The notes: generated from the letters alone by a model not told the origin. Positions 1 to 9,821 are shown, counted from the first letter of the stretch. The stretch is DNA of 64,000 nt from Chitinophagaceae bacterium (GCA_016721725.1 JADKHN010000001.1:186001-250000); one strand, 5' to 3'. Numbers and translations: made by a program.

Positions 1-1575
1 CTGGAAAACACCCTGATCAAGGAGTTTCAGCCTAAATATAATATCAGTCTGAAGGATGGTAAGACCTACCCTTACATCGTCATCAAGAATGAGCCCTTCC
101 CCAGGGTGTTCTTCACACGGCGGGTCGCCAGGGACGGTTCTCAGTACCTGGGCCCCTATACTTCGGTTGAAAAAGTCAGGGAGTTGCTGGAATTCATCCG
201 TCAGACGATCTTACTGAGGACCTGTAAACTGAACCTGACCGAAACAAATATCTGTAAAGGGAAATTCAAGGTCTGCCTGGAATACCACCTGGGGAACTGC
301 AAGGGGCCTTGTGAGGGCTTGCAATCCGCAGCCGACTACCAGGAAGAATTGAATCACCTGGTGGACCTGCTCAAAGGCAACCTCAGTTCGGTGATGCAGC
401 ATTTCAAAAAGGAGATGCAACGACATGCGCAGGACCTTGATTTTGAAAAAGCCGAATTTTACCTCAAAAAGATCGAACACCTGAAACAGTACAAGGCCAG
501 GTCCACGGTGGTCAATACCCGGATCGGAACCGTGGATGTATTGTCGATCCTCGAAGAGGAAGACATCGCCTATATCAATTACCTGGCGGTCAACGAAGGC
601 ACGATCGTACAAACCAAAACGATCATGCTGGAAAAGAAACTGGAAGAATCGGCTCCGGAGATCCTGGCCTTCGCCACGGCCCGATTAAGGAATAGTTTCA
701 ACAGCGAGGCCAGGGAGATCATCGTTCCTTTTCCCATCGATTTTCCCGAACCCGGAACCCGGATCACCGTGCCCCGTTCGGGCGATAAGAAAAATCTGCT
801 CGACCTGTCCTTGAAGAATGTGAACCATTTCAGGGAGGAATTACGGAAAAGGAAAATGCTGTACCTGGATGAAAAGACCCCGGACGAAAAAATGAGGGTG
901 CTGCTGCAACTAAAGAAAGACCTTCATTTACCCGAAATACCGGTGCACATCGAGTGTTTCGACAATTCCAATTTCCAGGGAAGCTACCCGGTGTCGGCGG
1001 TGGTTTGCTTCAAAAACGGAAATCCCAGCAAACCCGATTACCGTCGATTCAATGTGAAATCGGTGGAAGGGATCAACGACTTCGCCACGATGAAGGAAGC
1101 CGTACACCGCCGTTATAAAAGGCTGTTGGAGGAAGGCGGGCAATTACCCCAGCTCATCATCATTGATGGGGGAAAAGGGCAGCTGAGCGCGGCCATGGAA
1201 AGCATCCGGAAGCTTAAGCTGCCCGGGACCACTTCGGTGGTTGGATTGGCCAAGAATGAAGAAGAGATCTTTTTTCCCGGTGATAGCGAATCCATCAAAC
1301 TGGCCTGGGACAGTGACAGTTTAAAACTGGTCAGGCGGATCCGGGACGAAGTTCACCGTTTTGGGATACAGCATCACCGGAACCTGCGCAGCAAAGGGGT
1401 TTTCAGGAATGAACTGGAACAGGTCAAGGGGATCGGTCAGGCTACGGCCACACTATTACTGAAAGAGTTCAGGTCGGTAAAGAATATCCGGGAGCAAAGC
1501 CTGGATGAACTCGCAGGGCTTATCGGGAAGTCTAAGGCCGGATTACTGCTACGGTATTTCAAGGAAAACAAATGA
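1..1575 (+). CDS. uvrC: UvrABC nuclease subunit C, 5'-truncated by window edge
   Basis: UvrC makes both incisions around a lesion during nucleotide excision repair, together with UvrA and UvrB. The frame is open from base 1, so the gene enters from the left and its first residues are outside the window; 524 residues are visible. They hold the end of the GIY-YIG 3' nuclease domain, the family's cysteine-rich stretch (from LRTCKLNLTETNIC at about 75), a UVR domain that contacts UvrB (about 120-155), the RNase H-like 5' nuclease domain with its metal-binding Asp in ECFDNSNFQG (about 315), and C-terminal helix-hairpin-helix motifs (QVKGIGQATATLL). An internal ATG at 106 is not the true start, because conserved sequence continues upstream of it. 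The gene converges with gldN. Confidence 0.96.
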   Translation: MENTLIKEFQPKYNISLKDGKTYPYIVIKNEPFPRVFFTRRVARDGSQYLGPYTSVEKVRELLEFIRQTILLRTCKLNLTETNICKGKFKVCLEYHLGNCKGPCEGLQSAADYQEELNHLVDLLKGNLSSVMQHFKKEMQRHAQDLDFEKAEFYLKKIEHLKQYKARSTVVNTRIGTVDVLSILEEEDIAYINYLAVNEGTIVQTKTIMLEKKLEESAPEILAFATARLRNSFNSEAREIIVPFPIDFPEPGTRITVPRSGDKKNLLDLSLKNVNHFREELRKRKMLYLDEKTPDEKMRVLLQLKKDLHLPEIPVHIECFDNSNFQGSYPVSAVVCFKNGNPSKPDYRRFNVKSVEGINDFATMKEAVHRRYKRLLEEGGQLPQLIIIDGGKGQLSAAMESIRKLKLPGTTSVVGLAKNEEEIFFPGDSESIKLAWDSDSLKLVRRIRDEVHRFGIQHHRNLRSKGVFRNELEQVKGIGQATATLLLKEFRSVKNIREQSLDELAGLIGKSKAGLLLRYFKENK

Positions 1576-1582
1576 CCGGAAT

Positions 1583-1617
1583 AAAAAAGGGGCTTGGATA
1601 GAAATCCGGCCCCGTTT
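1583..1617 (+). terminator. Probable terminator of uvrC
   Basis: GGGGC at 1589-1593 pairs with GCCCC at 1609-1613, and GGAT/ATCC extends the stem inward past a bulge. Only a short T-run (GTTTAAAAT) follows, so strength is uncertain. It starts 14 bases after the uvrC stop. Confidence 0.45.
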
Positions 1618-1740
1618 AAAATCCAATATCCTATGAAAAACCGTCGCGAAGGTAAGGAGTTCCGGTTGCATTTGCAATACTACTTCCGGGTATATCTTTT
1701 TTTAAGATTCGTTGTTCTGCAATAGGGCCGAAACCGGGGT

Positions 1741-1772
1741 AAAAAAAAGCCCCCCGTAGTGCACGGAGGGCT
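1741..1772 (-). terminator. Terminator of the gldKLMN operon
   Basis: Read on the minus strand, AGCCCTCCGT and ACGGGGGGCT form a GC-rich stem (one mismatch) with a five-base loop, followed at once by eight T (the eight A at 1741-1748 on plus). It lies about 22 bases past the gldN stop, as expected for a rho-independent terminator. Confidence 0.75.
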
Positions 1773-1794
1773 GGTAAATTATTTTTTATAGGTT

Positions 1795-2841
1795 CTAGTA
1801 ACTCCAGAGATCCTGTTCGTAATTGAAGATCTTTTCCTTGATGTTCTCGCCTTCCAGCAGTTGCAGGATCATATTGTCCTTTAAACCGGGGATCTGGTCG
1901 ATGAACTTGTCATAAGGATTGTCGATCGTGCTTTTGACGATACGTCCATAGAACATCCTTCCTTCAAAGAGTTCTTCCCAGCTCATGCGTGCACCGAAAT
2001 TCTTGCCGTTATATACTTCGTATTTGGCGAAGATGGGGCGCATGTCGGGATAATAGACCCAGAACAGTTCGGTTTGTCCGACAAACTGGTTACCCTGCGC
2101 GGTGTACACATTCATCACCGGGGCGATACCCAGGATGCGCCAGAACAGGCGTGAACTTTCCTTATCAAAGATCACTTCTTCCTTAACGTGGAATTTGTAG
2201 AATGAATCCAGGACGATATCCTTATGTGTCGTATCGTACTTGACCACATTACCCAGGGAATCCATCACCGGAACGATGATCTCATCTCCCGTGATCTTCT
2301 TAACGATATCCGATTTGGTCATGGGCGTGGTGAAACGGTCATCCACATTATCAAATACGGTAACCAGGCTGTCCTGGATCGCTTTGAACAGGATGGAGAT
2401 GAAACGCTGGTTGCCGTTATTCTCATCCGCTGAATAGCGGAAGGGCAGGTTCAGCTTTTCGCGGGTATCGATCTCCCGCCAGATCTTATGCCTGAACATG
2501 GCATCATCGGCACGCAGGTTCTCGTAAGGCAGGGGGATCCTGTCTTTCAATACGGTGGTTTCAACCGCTTCATCCGGGCGAAGTGATTTCTTCACATATT
2601 TGATCGGAAGACTGTCGATCCTGGGAGGTGGCGGAGCAACAGGGGCTGCTACAACGGCAGCAACCGTATCCGTTTTCGCTTCCGTAGGAACGATGGTGGT
2701 CTTCGTTTTCGCCTTGGTTGTTTTACGGGTTGTGGTACGTTTTGTAGCCGTACGGGTATTTTTCTTCTGTGCTTCCGCAACATTGGCAAATACACCCAGG
2801 CACATCGCCAGTAAAAGATATTTAACCATCCGTTTGTTCAT
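1795..2841 (-). CDS. gldN: Gliding motility / type IX secretion protein GldN (PorN)
   Basis: GldN is a periplasmic component that forms the ring complex of the type IX secretion system together with the lipoprotein GldK. The 348-residue product starts with a signal peptide (cleavage probably after NVAEA, residue 24). A low-complexity Lys/Thr-rich stretch and a Pro-rich linker (VAAPVAPPPPR) follow to about residue 75, and the conserved GldN domain fills the rest. It is the last gene of gldK-gldL-gldM-gldN, 22 bases after gldM and directly before a strong terminator. Family assignment rests on sequence character plus the invariant gene order. The basic linker is longer and simpler than the folded part and is probably flexible. 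Confidence 0.93.
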   Translation of the reverse strand: MNKRMVKYLLLAMCLGVFANVAEAQKKNTRTATKRTTTRKTTKAKTKTTIVPTEAKTDTVAAVVAAPVAPPPPRIDSLPIKYVKKSLRPDEAVETTVLKDRIPLPYENLRADDAMFRHKIWREIDTREKLNLPFRYSADENNGNQRFISILFKAIQDSLVTVFDNVDDRFTTPMTKSDIVKKITGDEIIVPVMDSLGNVVKYDTTHKDIVLDSFYKFHVKEEVIFDKESSRLFWRILGIAPVMNVYTAQGNQFVGQTELFWVYYPDMRPIFAKYEVYNGKNFGARMSWEELFEGRMFYGRIVKSTIDNPYDKFIDQIPGLKDNMILQLLEGENIKEKIFNYEQDLWSY

Positions 2842-2863
2842 ATCATTGAAATTTTAATGCCTA

Positions 2864-4372
2864 CTAGAATAAAGAGAATCCCGGAGGATTCTGTATGGTC
2901 CTGGGTTGTTTATCCGGACCCACTACACGAATATTATCAAAAGTCACGGTAGATCCGGGCACCAATGCATCCATGAATGATTTTGCCGGGGCCAGGCTTC
3001 CACTGGTAATGGTTACCTGTTTAACGTTCCTGTCGCCGGGGTTATTGAAATAAATGGTTGCCCCGGTAACACTGTAGTTTGCCTGGAAATCAAATCCCTC
3101 AAGCACAGCGGATACAAATTGCTGAGCCCTGAATGCCGCAGCGGCCATACGTCCTCCGCCACTTCCTCCAACTTTGATGATCGGATCGGGAATGCGTTTT
3201 ACACGGAAATCGAATTTACTGGATTTGCCTTCCGCGGATACGGTGATTGAAGCGGTACCAATTGCGGAAACGGTAACGATCCTGTTGGATCCTGATCCGC
3301 TGATATTACAATTAGTGGGAGTGACCGTCGTCTTATCCCAACCAGAACCGGAAGAGATCGTGATCGGATTATCAACACCCAGGTAGAACACGTTCATTTT
3401 ATCCAGCATGATGGCAGCGCCACCCGGGATACCTACGGTGTAATCAATGTCCTTTTCCAGTCTGTCGACCGTGCCGTCGGGTTTGGTATAGGAAATGGAT
3501 ACATGTACTTTTTTATTCCCGGTTCCGGAAACATTGAATTTTTTCTCTGCAACGCCATTTTCGTTCAGTGCGATAGTGGTTCCATCGATAGAGATCGTAG
3601 GCTTGGATGCCGCATTAAAGGCGCCCACACCGGCTGTCACCACCATTTCCTGTCCGGGCATCAGGTAGGTTGAACTACCGGCTGCGATGGGCTGGAATTT
3701 ATCATAGATCACTTTTACGGCACCGATCTGGTTGTGGCAATAAGTGATCACCTGGTTTTCCGCATTCTTCACATTGTTCTGGAATTTGCTCAACATGGTC
3801 AAAGCGGCAACCGTAGGAGTCATATGGAAATAAGTAGCGGTAAAACTCCTTACTTTTCCTTCTTGTCCTTTAGGCACTTCGATTGAAACCGGGAAATTGC
3901 TTTCGAACTGGGTTTTGATCGAGGAATCGATGGCCAGCATGGCTGCCTTATATTCCATCAATTTCTGCTCCAGTTCCTTACCTTTTCCGTTGGTCTCGAA
4001 AAGTCGGGTGGATGCATCCAGGTTATCTTCCTTGAATGAACCGTCTTCTTTCAGTCCAGCACCTTGCTTGAGTTGCTGTTTCAGGTCATCAATATAGCTG
4101 GCCATTTTAGCGGAGAGTTCCTGAGCCATCATCGCCTTGGGTTGCCAGATCTTGGCCTTTTCGGCAGATTGCGGGTCATTCAGTTTATCATTCAGTGATT
4201 TGTACAATACTTCATTCCCCTTTGATATACTGGCGGTTGAATTCTTCAAGCTGGTATCTACGGTTTTGAAAGCTTCCAAAATTTCAGCAGATACGTTCAG
4301 CGCCAGGATCGCGGTCAATACCAGGTACATGATATTGATCATCTTTTGTCGGGGCTCTCTAGGTAAAGCCAT
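2864..4372 (-). CDS. gldM: Gliding motility / type IX secretion motor protein GldM (PorM)
   Basis: GldM pairs with GldL to form the proton-driven motor of type IX secretion. It has one transmembrane helix and a long periplasmic stalk that reaches the GldK-GldN ring. The 502-residue product begins MALPREPRQKMINIMYLVLT, with the single N-terminal membrane helix at about residues 12-32 (YLVLTAILALNVSA). The rest is periplasmic: a helical region to about 220, then beta-rich domains. Length and N-terminus match the family. It lies between gldL and gldN in the usual order. The 121-base gap to gldL shows no clear promoter. Confidence 0.95.
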   Translation of the reverse strand: MALPREPRQKMINIMYLVLTAILALNVSAEILEAFKTVDTSLKNSTASISKGNEVLYKSLNDKLNDPQSAEKAKIWQPKAMMAQELSAKMASYIDDLKQQLKQGAGLKEDGSFKEDNLDASTRLFETNGKGKELEQKLMEYKAAMLAIDSSIKTQFESNFPVSIEVPKGQEGKVRSFTATYFHMTPTVAALTMLSKFQNNVKNAENQVITYCHNQIGAVKVIYDKFQPIAAGSSTYLMPGQEMVVTAGVGAFNAASKPTISIDGTTIALNENGVAEKKFNVSGTGNKKVHVSISYTKPDGTVDRLEKDIDYTVGIPGGAAIMLDKMNVFYLGVDNPITISSGSGWDKTTVTPTNCNISGSGSNRIVTVSAIGTASITVSAEGKSSKFDFRVKRIPDPIIKVGGSGGGRMAAAAFRAQQFVSAVLEGFDFQANYSVTGATIYFNNPGDRNVKQVTITSGSLAPAKSFMDALVPGSTVTFDNIRVVGPDKQPRTIQNPPGFSLF

Positions 4373-4493
4373 AATATTTTGTATTTACGATTGTTAAGAT
4401 TAAAGATATTTCCTGTCTGATGTTTCCGTTCCGCTGATCGTACTTGACTTTTATGCCCAGACGAGCAGGATACGCGAACACCAAACTTCGGCA

Positions 4494-5246
4494 TTAACGT
4501 CCCTGCATGGCGCTGAGCATGTTGCCGTAAACGGCATTCAGTTTGCCCAGGTTATTGGCCAGTACGCTGATCTGCTCTTTGGCTTTTCCGGCATCTTCAA
4601 CCGTGCCCATCATGGTTTGGCTGGCTTCGGCCAGTTTACCGTAGAAGGTGTTCAGCGATTTCAGGTGGTTATTGCTTTCTTTCAGTTCCAGTTCGTAAAT
4701 CGTGTTGAGTGAACCGAGGTTCTTGGTCAGCACCTGGACCTGCTCATGGAATCCTTTTGCGCTTTCAGCCGCGTTGCTGAAGCTACCCATGGTGGCGGCG
4801 CTGCTGGCGAATGCGGTTGACATGCTGCCCAGGGCAACAGTGGCTTCCTTTGTCTTTGCGCTGAAATCACCGGTGGATTTAACCACATCGCCGATCTCGT
4901 GCATATTACCTACGGTCGTTTGTAATTTTTGGAATCCTTCGCCCAATTTTTTCAGGTTGGTCGGGCTGATATCGGCTTGCTGCAGCATCTTATCCATGGA
5001 TTGCAGGGAAGGGTTTTCAATGGCATCAGCTGGCTCGTCATCTTCTTCGTGATGCTTTGGCTTGATCCACTCGATCAGGGCATAAACCAGGAAGATACCG
5101 GTCTCGGTCCACATTCCTATGGTCAGCATCATATCGGCATATGACTGGTGTGTTAATTTAGCCCAGGCAGCAAAAATGATCACTGCAGCTCCGGCGCTTA
5201 CCAATACGTCAATTAGGGTTAAAAAGGTTCTTTTGTTGTGAGCCAT
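4494..5246 (-). CDS. gldL: Gliding motility / type IX secretion motor protein GldL (PorL)
   Basis: GldL is the inner-membrane partner of GldM in the motor that energises type IX secretion and gliding. The 250-residue product has two membrane helices near the N-terminus (about residues 10-30 and 37-58: VLVSAGAAVIIFAAWA and MMLTIGMWTETGIFLVYALI) with an acidic Glu in the second, as in the family's proton path. A His/Asp/Glu-rich loop and a long cytoplasmic helical domain with coiled-coil character follow. It lies between gldK and gldM. No strict TAnnTTTG box is visible in its 121-base upstream gap, so it is probably transcribed from the gldK promoter. Confidence 0.94.
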   Translation of the reverse strand: MAHNKRTFLTLIDVLVSAGAAVIIFAAWAKLTHQSYADMMLTIGMWTETGIFLVYALIEWIKPKHHEEDDEPADAIENPSLQSMDKMLQQADISPTNLKKLGEGFQKLQTTVGNMHEIGDVVKSTGDFSAKTKEATVALGSMSTAFASSAATMGSFSNAAESAKGFHEQVQVLTKNLGSLNTIYELELKESNNHLKSLNTFYGKLAEASQTMMGTVEDAGKAKEQISVLANNLGKLNAVYGNMLSAMQGR

Positions 5247-5367
5247 GATTTGAAGGTTTAAAGTTTTTAACTGGGGATGATATTTATATTAACTACACAA
5301 AAATTTATTGGTACCCGTATGTTTCTTACAGGTATCCATAAGTAAGATCAGTTTTGGAAAGGATGTA

Positions 5368-6660
5368 CTATCCACGTTTCTTAGGTGCCGGTGGTAAATC
5401 AATAACACAACGGAAGCCAATATAGGATTTAGCTGTATCCTGGTACTCGTATGCACGGGTACCCGTCCTCAGGAAATATCCCACATCCTTCCAGCTGCCT
5501 CCGCGAAGAACCTTACGCTTGTCGCGGGGCTTGTCGGATTCCTTGGCATTGTACCGGACATCCGGGTTCATGTCATGTTGGAAAGTATAGGCGCCTTCAT
5601 AATACAGGGAAGAAGTCCATTCTGAAACGTTTCCGGCCATATTATATAAGCCGAAATCATTAGGCCAATAGGCATCGGCCCTGACTGTGTAAAAACCACC
5701 GTCTTCCGGATAATTTCCACGTCCTGGTTTGAAATTCGCCAGGAGACATCCTTTCTTGTTCCGGAGGTAATAACCGCCCCAGGGATAATCAGCTTGTGAA
5801 CGTCCGCCACGGGCTGCATATTCCCACTGGGCTTCAGTTGGCAGGCGGAAATCGGATTCGGCCGCCCTTTTCTTGGATTCGAGGTAGGAATTCAGGTAAT
5901 GGGTCCTCCACTCGCAGAATGCGGTGGCTTGTTTCCAGTTAACCCCAACAACGGGATAATTTCCGAATGCGGGGTGACTGAAATATTTTTTCGCCATCGG
6001 CTCATTATACGAATAGGCGAAATCCCTTACCCAACAGAGGGAATCAGGGTAAACAGGTATATTTTGTTTGATGATGAACTTGGAACGGGGAACCGTAACA
6101 TCACGGTTATTCGCTGCAGCCTTGTAGTTAAATACTTCTGACTGATAGACGATCTTATTGGCGTCGAGTTCCTTTTTACCGAAGATCCGGTTGTCTGGTG
6201 TAACAATAATGGCGTCGATCTTCTCCAGGGTGGCCTTATCGCCCCATTTGATGGTCTTTACCCTTTTCCAGTCAACCGCCTCATTACCACTGGCATCCTG
6301 CTTTACAAAACCCATCAGTTTGCCAGCGATGGAATCCCTGACCCAGTTGGTGAACTGACGGTATTCATTGTTGGTTATTTCCGTGGCGTCCATCCAGAAA
6401 CCACTGATGGAAACCTGCTTGTTACGGGAAGTGAAAGCATAGCTGACATCCTCATCACTGGCGCCCATATGAAAGGTTCCCGGTGGGATATACACCATTC
6501 CGGGAGGCTTTGGAAGGCTCCACTTGGATGCCGGGGCAACTCCGTGAAGCTGTCCGTCATTCGGGAGACCCGCCGACTTTTTTCCGGAATTCTTACAGCC
6601 GGTAGTTGATACAGAAACGATAGCTACCACGGCTATCAAAGAAAATAACCTGTTCATCAT
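5368..6660 (-). CDS. gldK: Gliding motility / type IX secretion lipoprotein GldK (PorK)
   Basis: GldK is an outer-membrane lipoprotein that forms the periplasmic ring of the type IX system with GldN. The 430-residue product has a lipoprotein signal ending VSTTGC, then a formylglycine-generating-enzyme (FGE-sulfatase) fold. Recognisable pieces are PPGTFHMGASDED (about 60), FWMDATEITNNEYRQF (about 92), RLPTEAQWEYAARGG (about 275) and the C-terminal VLRGGSW and GFRC. In GldK this fold is structural rather than catalytic. It is the first gene of gldKLMN and has a Bacteroidota-type promoter box about 27 bases upstream. The start could be either of two consecutive ATG codons. Confidence 0.94.
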   Translation of the reverse strand: MMNRLFSLIAVVAIVSVSTTGCKNSGKKSAGLPNDGQLHGVAPASKWSLPKPPGMVYIPPGTFHMGASDEDVSYAFTSRNKQVSISGFWMDATEITNNEYRQFTNWVRDSIAGKLMGFVKQDASGNEAVDWKRVKTIKWGDKATLEKIDAIIVTPDNRIFGKKELDANKIVYQSEVFNYKAAANNRDVTVPRSKFIIKQNIPVYPDSLCWVRDFAYSYNEPMAKKYFSHPAFGNYPVVGVNWKQATAFCEWRTHYLNSYLESKKRAAESDFRLPTEAQWEYAARGGRSQADYPWGGYYLRNKKGCLLANFKPGRGNYPEDGGFYTVRADAYWPNDFGLYNMAGNVSEWTSSLYYEGAYTFQHDMNPDVRYNAKESDKPRDKRKVLRGGSWKDVGYFLRTGTRAYEYQDTAKSYIGFRCVIDLPPAPKKRG

Positions 6661-6686
6661 CTTAATAAACGTTTGAGGGTATGAGG

Positions 6687-6694
6687 CAAATGTA
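6687..6694 (-). promoter_or_regulatory. Promoter -7 box for gldKLMN
   Basis: On the minus strand the sequence is TACATTTG, an exact match to the Bacteroidota -7 consensus TAnnTTTG. It sits 26 bases before the gldK ATG. No clear TTG occurs at the -33 position. Confidence 0.55.
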
Positions 6695-6807
6695 ATGATT
6701 ATTTTGATTTATCGACATTTTATGGATTGTCCCTGAAATTATTTTTTCAACAAAATGACCCTGATAACACTAAACGGGCAATTCCCCTAAATATTGTGCC
6801 TTCCGAC

Positions 6808-8877
6808 TTATCGAAATGTTAAACGACGGTCCATGGCGAAAAGCTCTGTTGGCGTACCAACCGGAGCCTGGCAACTGTTGTTCTCACACCAGTAAATACT
6901 GGCCTTCCCCGTAAAATCCTTACCCTCGAATAAGCAAAAATCCTCCTGCGTGGATGAGGCACTTTGCAACACGATCGCAGGAAGATAACGACGTAAGATC
7001 TCACGCAATTCTACCTGAAAATCCTGCCCGGTCAAAACGATCTCAACAACCCCGTAGGCCTGCTGCAGGATGAGCGAAGCCCAGATCCCCAAAGAGCCGG
7101 GATGACGCAAAGCGGCCGGAGCCATCCGGGCCGTAATGTCCTGCGCAATAGCGTACCAGCCTGCATTGTTGAATATGGCAGACAGGTAGAAGAGGTTTTC
7201 CGCCATCAGGCTGTTACCCGAAGGGGTTGCCCCGTCATGTACTTCCTTCTTACGCATGATCAGGTCCTTTTGTCCTTTTCCGGTGAAATAAAAAAAGCCC
7301 GATTCCGTATCGTGAAACTCACGGATGACATGCTCGGTGAACTGCCTGGCATGTTGCAAATAGGCCGATTGGGAAGAATATTCCTGCAGGCTGATACAGG
7401 CCTGTATGAGGCAGGCGTAATCATCCAGGAAAGCCGGATAACGGGCTGTTCCCCCTTTGTAACTGTGGTACAGGGCGGGTTCATTTTCGCGCAGCCTGAA
7501 CAGTTTTAAAATATTGTTAAAATTCTCCTCGGCCACTTTAAAATAGCCCTCATCGCTCAATACGGCCGCTGATTTACTGAAGGCGGTGATCATCATCGCA
7601 TTCCAGCCGAGTAAGATCTTATCATCCAAAGACGGTCTTACCCTCCTATCCCTGACCTCCATAAGCTTTTTCAATCCAGCCCTCAGACGGTCTTCCAGGT
7701 CCGTTTCACTCAACCCGTTTTCTACTGCAAAATCTCCGGCTTTCTTTAAGATGCGGAGGATGTTCTTCCCCTCCCAGTTCCCGTTTCCGCTGATGTCAAA
7801 ATACCGGCAGAATTCAGGTGAAGCGTCCCCCAGGATCCCGTCCACTTCCGCTTTGTCCCAAACATAGTAACGGCCTTCCTCGCCTTCACTGTCCGCATCG
7901 ATCGCAGCATAAAATCCATCTTCCGGATGATGCATTTCCCGCAAAATAAAATCCAGTGTCTTGCGGATGGCTTTTGCGTAAGCCAATTCGCCGGTCAGAG
8001 AGTAGATATCACAAAGGAGGATGACGAACAGGGCGTTATCATAGAGCATCTTCTCAAAATGCGGGGCCAGCCATTCCCGGTCGGTACTGTAGCGGGCCAA
8101 CCCGCCGCCAACCTGGTCGTAGATGCCTCCTTCCAGCATCTTGTCCACCGATAAAATGGCCTGCTTCAGCGCGGTCTCATTCCCGGTGAAATAATGATAT
8201 TGCAACAGGTAACGCAGGGTGAAGGTCTGCGGGAATTTCGGTGCCGCTCCGAAACCGCCCCATTCCGTATCCGCGGTCTTCATGATCTGTTCAAACATTT
8301 CATCGGCCTGCGTTTTACTGAATTGTACCGCTTCCCCCAATCCTTCTGTCGTTCGGTTGAAAGCGGAGTTTTTAGCCAGGTGATCGGTGAGGGATTCGGA
8401 CTGTTCGATGATCTCCTGTTTCCGTGTTTTCCAGGCGGTACTGATACGGGTCAGTACTTCAGACCATGAGGCCCGGTTATAAGCCCGTACAGGCGGGAAA
8501 TAAGTTCCCCCGTAAAAGGGCTTTGCGGATGGCGTAAGGAATACATTCAAAGGCCAACCGCCGCTTCCGGTCATGAGTTGGACCGCATCCATGTAAATAT
8601 GATCCAGGTCGGGCCTTTCTTCCCGGTCGATCTTGATATTGACGAAATGTTCATTCATCAGCTGGGCCACGGCCTCATTCTCAAAACTCTCTTTTTCCAT
8701 CACATGACACCAATGGCAGGCGGAATATCCGATACTGATCAGGATCAGCTTGTCTTCCGTCTTCGCCTTTTCCAACGCTTCTTCACCCCAGGGATACCAA
8801 TCCACCGGGTTATGGGCATGCTGAAGCAAATACGGACTGCTTTCGTGCAATAAACGATTGCCGGAATGCATGGTCAT
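6808..8877 (-). CDS. DUF255 thioredoxin-domain protein (YyaL/SSP411 family)
   Basis: This is a 689-residue member of the YyaL/spermatogenesis-associated protein 20 family, of uncertain physiological role. It has an N-terminal thioredoxin-like domain (DUF255) with the family signature NPVDWYPWGEEA (about 22) and a CxxC-type motif SACHWCHVM (about 52). A long alpha/alpha-barrel region resembling N-acylglucosamine epimerases follows (GGIYDQVGGGLARYSTD, PHFEKMLYDNA, AIDADSEGEEGRYYVW). Length is typical. No signal peptide is seen, so it is probably cytoplasmic. It stands alone between gldK and hemD. A second ATG at codon 3 is an alternative start. Confidence 0.93.
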   Translation of the reverse strand: MTMHSGNRLLHESSPYLLQHAHNPVDWYPWGEEALEKAKTEDKLILISIGYSACHWCHVMEKESFENEAVAQLMNEHFVNIKIDREERPDLDHIYMDAVQLMTGSGGWPLNVFLTPSAKPFYGGTYFPPVRAYNRASWSEVLTRISTAWKTRKQEIIEQSESLTDHLAKNSAFNRTTEGLGEAVQFSKTQADEMFEQIMKTADTEWGGFGAAPKFPQTFTLRYLLQYHYFTGNETALKQAILSVDKMLEGGIYDQVGGGLARYSTDREWLAPHFEKMLYDNALFVILLCDIYSLTGELAYAKAIRKTLDFILREMHHPEDGFYAAIDADSEGEEGRYYVWDKAEVDGILGDASPEFCRYFDISGNGNWEGKNILRILKKAGDFAVENGLSETDLEDRLRAGLKKLMEVRDRRVRPSLDDKILLGWNAMMITAFSKSAAVLSDEGYFKVAEENFNNILKLFRLRENEPALYHSYKGGTARYPAFLDDYACLIQACISLQEYSSQSAYLQHARQFTEHVIREFHDTESGFFYFTGKGQKDLIMRKKEVHDGATPSGNSLMAENLFYLSAIFNNAGWYAIAQDITARMAPAALRHPGSLGIWASLILQQAYGVVEIVLTGQDFQVELREILRRYLPAIVLQSASSTQEDFCLFEGKDFTGKASIYWCENNSCQAPVGTPTELFAMDRRLTFR

Positions 8878-8999
8878 GTTTAAGGATCCTGTTTGTTAGT
8901 CTGAACTGAAAAAAATTACCGGGTAGAGTTCATGCCCATCGGCGGAATTGGTTTTGGATTTTGATCGGACGATGCCGTCATTGGAGATTGAACGATATT

Positions 9000-9791
9000 T
9001 TACTTTTTATGGAGGGTTGATAAGTACAGTTCAAGCGCGCTGACCATACTGGGCGCCTTGGGTTGCGGAGCTTTGATCTCCAGCACCAACCCGGCGTCCT
9101 CAGCGGCTTTGAAGGTATTCGCCCCGAAGGCCCCGACAATGGTGCCGTTTTGCCGGTATGTCGGAAAATTCTCGATCAGGCTTTTAACGCCGCCAGGGGT
9201 AAAGAAACAGATCACATCGTAATTCCGGGCCATGACCTCGCTGATGTTGTTGCTGATGATCCGGTATAAAACGGGGGTGGCGTACTCGCAACCATTGGAT
9301 TTCAACCAATTGGTGATCTCACTGTCGAATGACTCAGAACAGGGATAGAGGAATTTCTCGTTATCCTTATGCTTATTGATCACGTCGAAAAGGCTCTTAT
9401 TGGTCCCATCGGCGCCATAAAAGACCTTACGCTTACGATACAGGATGAATTTTTGAAGATAAAGCGCTACCGCCTCCGTGATACAGAAGTATTTGGTGTC
9501 CTGGGATACGGAGAGCTTCATTTCTTCGCAGGTTCGGAAAAAATGATCGATCGCGTTGCGGCTGGTGAAAATGACTGCGGTGAAATTAGCCACATCGATC
9601 TTTTGACGGCGGAAATCCTTTGCGGGAATGCCTTCAACCATTATAAAAGGGTGAAAATCAAGACTTACACCATACTTCTTAGCCAGATCGAAATAAGGTG
9701 ATTTCTCACCTTCAGGCTTAGGTTGGGTAATCAGGATTTTTTTGATCGATTTTGCTGATTTCTCAGCTTGCTTTGCCCCTTTTGTAACCAT
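9000..9791 (-). CDS. hemD: Uroporphyrinogen-III synthase
   Basis: HemD cyclises hydroxymethylbilane to uroporphyrinogen III in haem and cobalamin synthesis. The 263-residue product has a basic N-terminal extension (to about residue 17) and then the two-lobed HemD fold. Recognisable family pieces are ILITQPKPEGEKSPY, AVIFTSRNAIDHFF (about 90), LYPCSESFDSE and VICFFTPGGVKSL (about 195), ending in APQPKAPSMVSAL. Sequence similarity in this family is weak, but these motifs and the DUF4271 neighbour fit the Bacteroidota form. The start codon is ATG. A possible promoter box overlaps the stop of the upstream DUF4271 gene. Confidence 0.88.
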   Translation of the reverse strand: MVTKGAKQAEKSAKSIKKILITQPKPEGEKSPYFDLAKKYGVSLDFHPFIMVEGIPAKDFRRQKIDVANFTAVIFTSRNAIDHFFRTCEEMKLSVSQDTKYFCITEAVALYLQKFILYRKRKVFYGADGTNKSLFDVINKHKDNEKFLYPCSESFDSEITNWLKSNGCEYATPVLYRIISNNISEVMARNYDVICFFTPGGVKSLIENFPTYRQNGTIVGAFGANTFKAAEDAGLVLEIKAPQPKAPSMVSALELYLSTLHKK

Positions 9792-9813
9792 ACTTGTTTG
9801 TCCAATGGTTTTG

Positions 9814-9821
9814 CAAAATTA
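9814..9821 (-). promoter_or_regulatory. Possible -7 box for hemD
   Basis: Minus-strand TAATTTTG matches TAnnTTTG and overlaps the stop codon of the upstream DUF4271 gene, 22 bases before the hemD ATG. The nearest TTG spacings (15 or 24) are off the usual 19-21, so support is modest. Confidence 0.35.

Noticed and set aside
1633..1725. A 30-codon ATG frame on plus between uvrC and the gld terminator (begins MKNRREGKEF)
   Set aside because: No promoter box, no family resemblance, and it lies between two terminators; length is compatible with chance.
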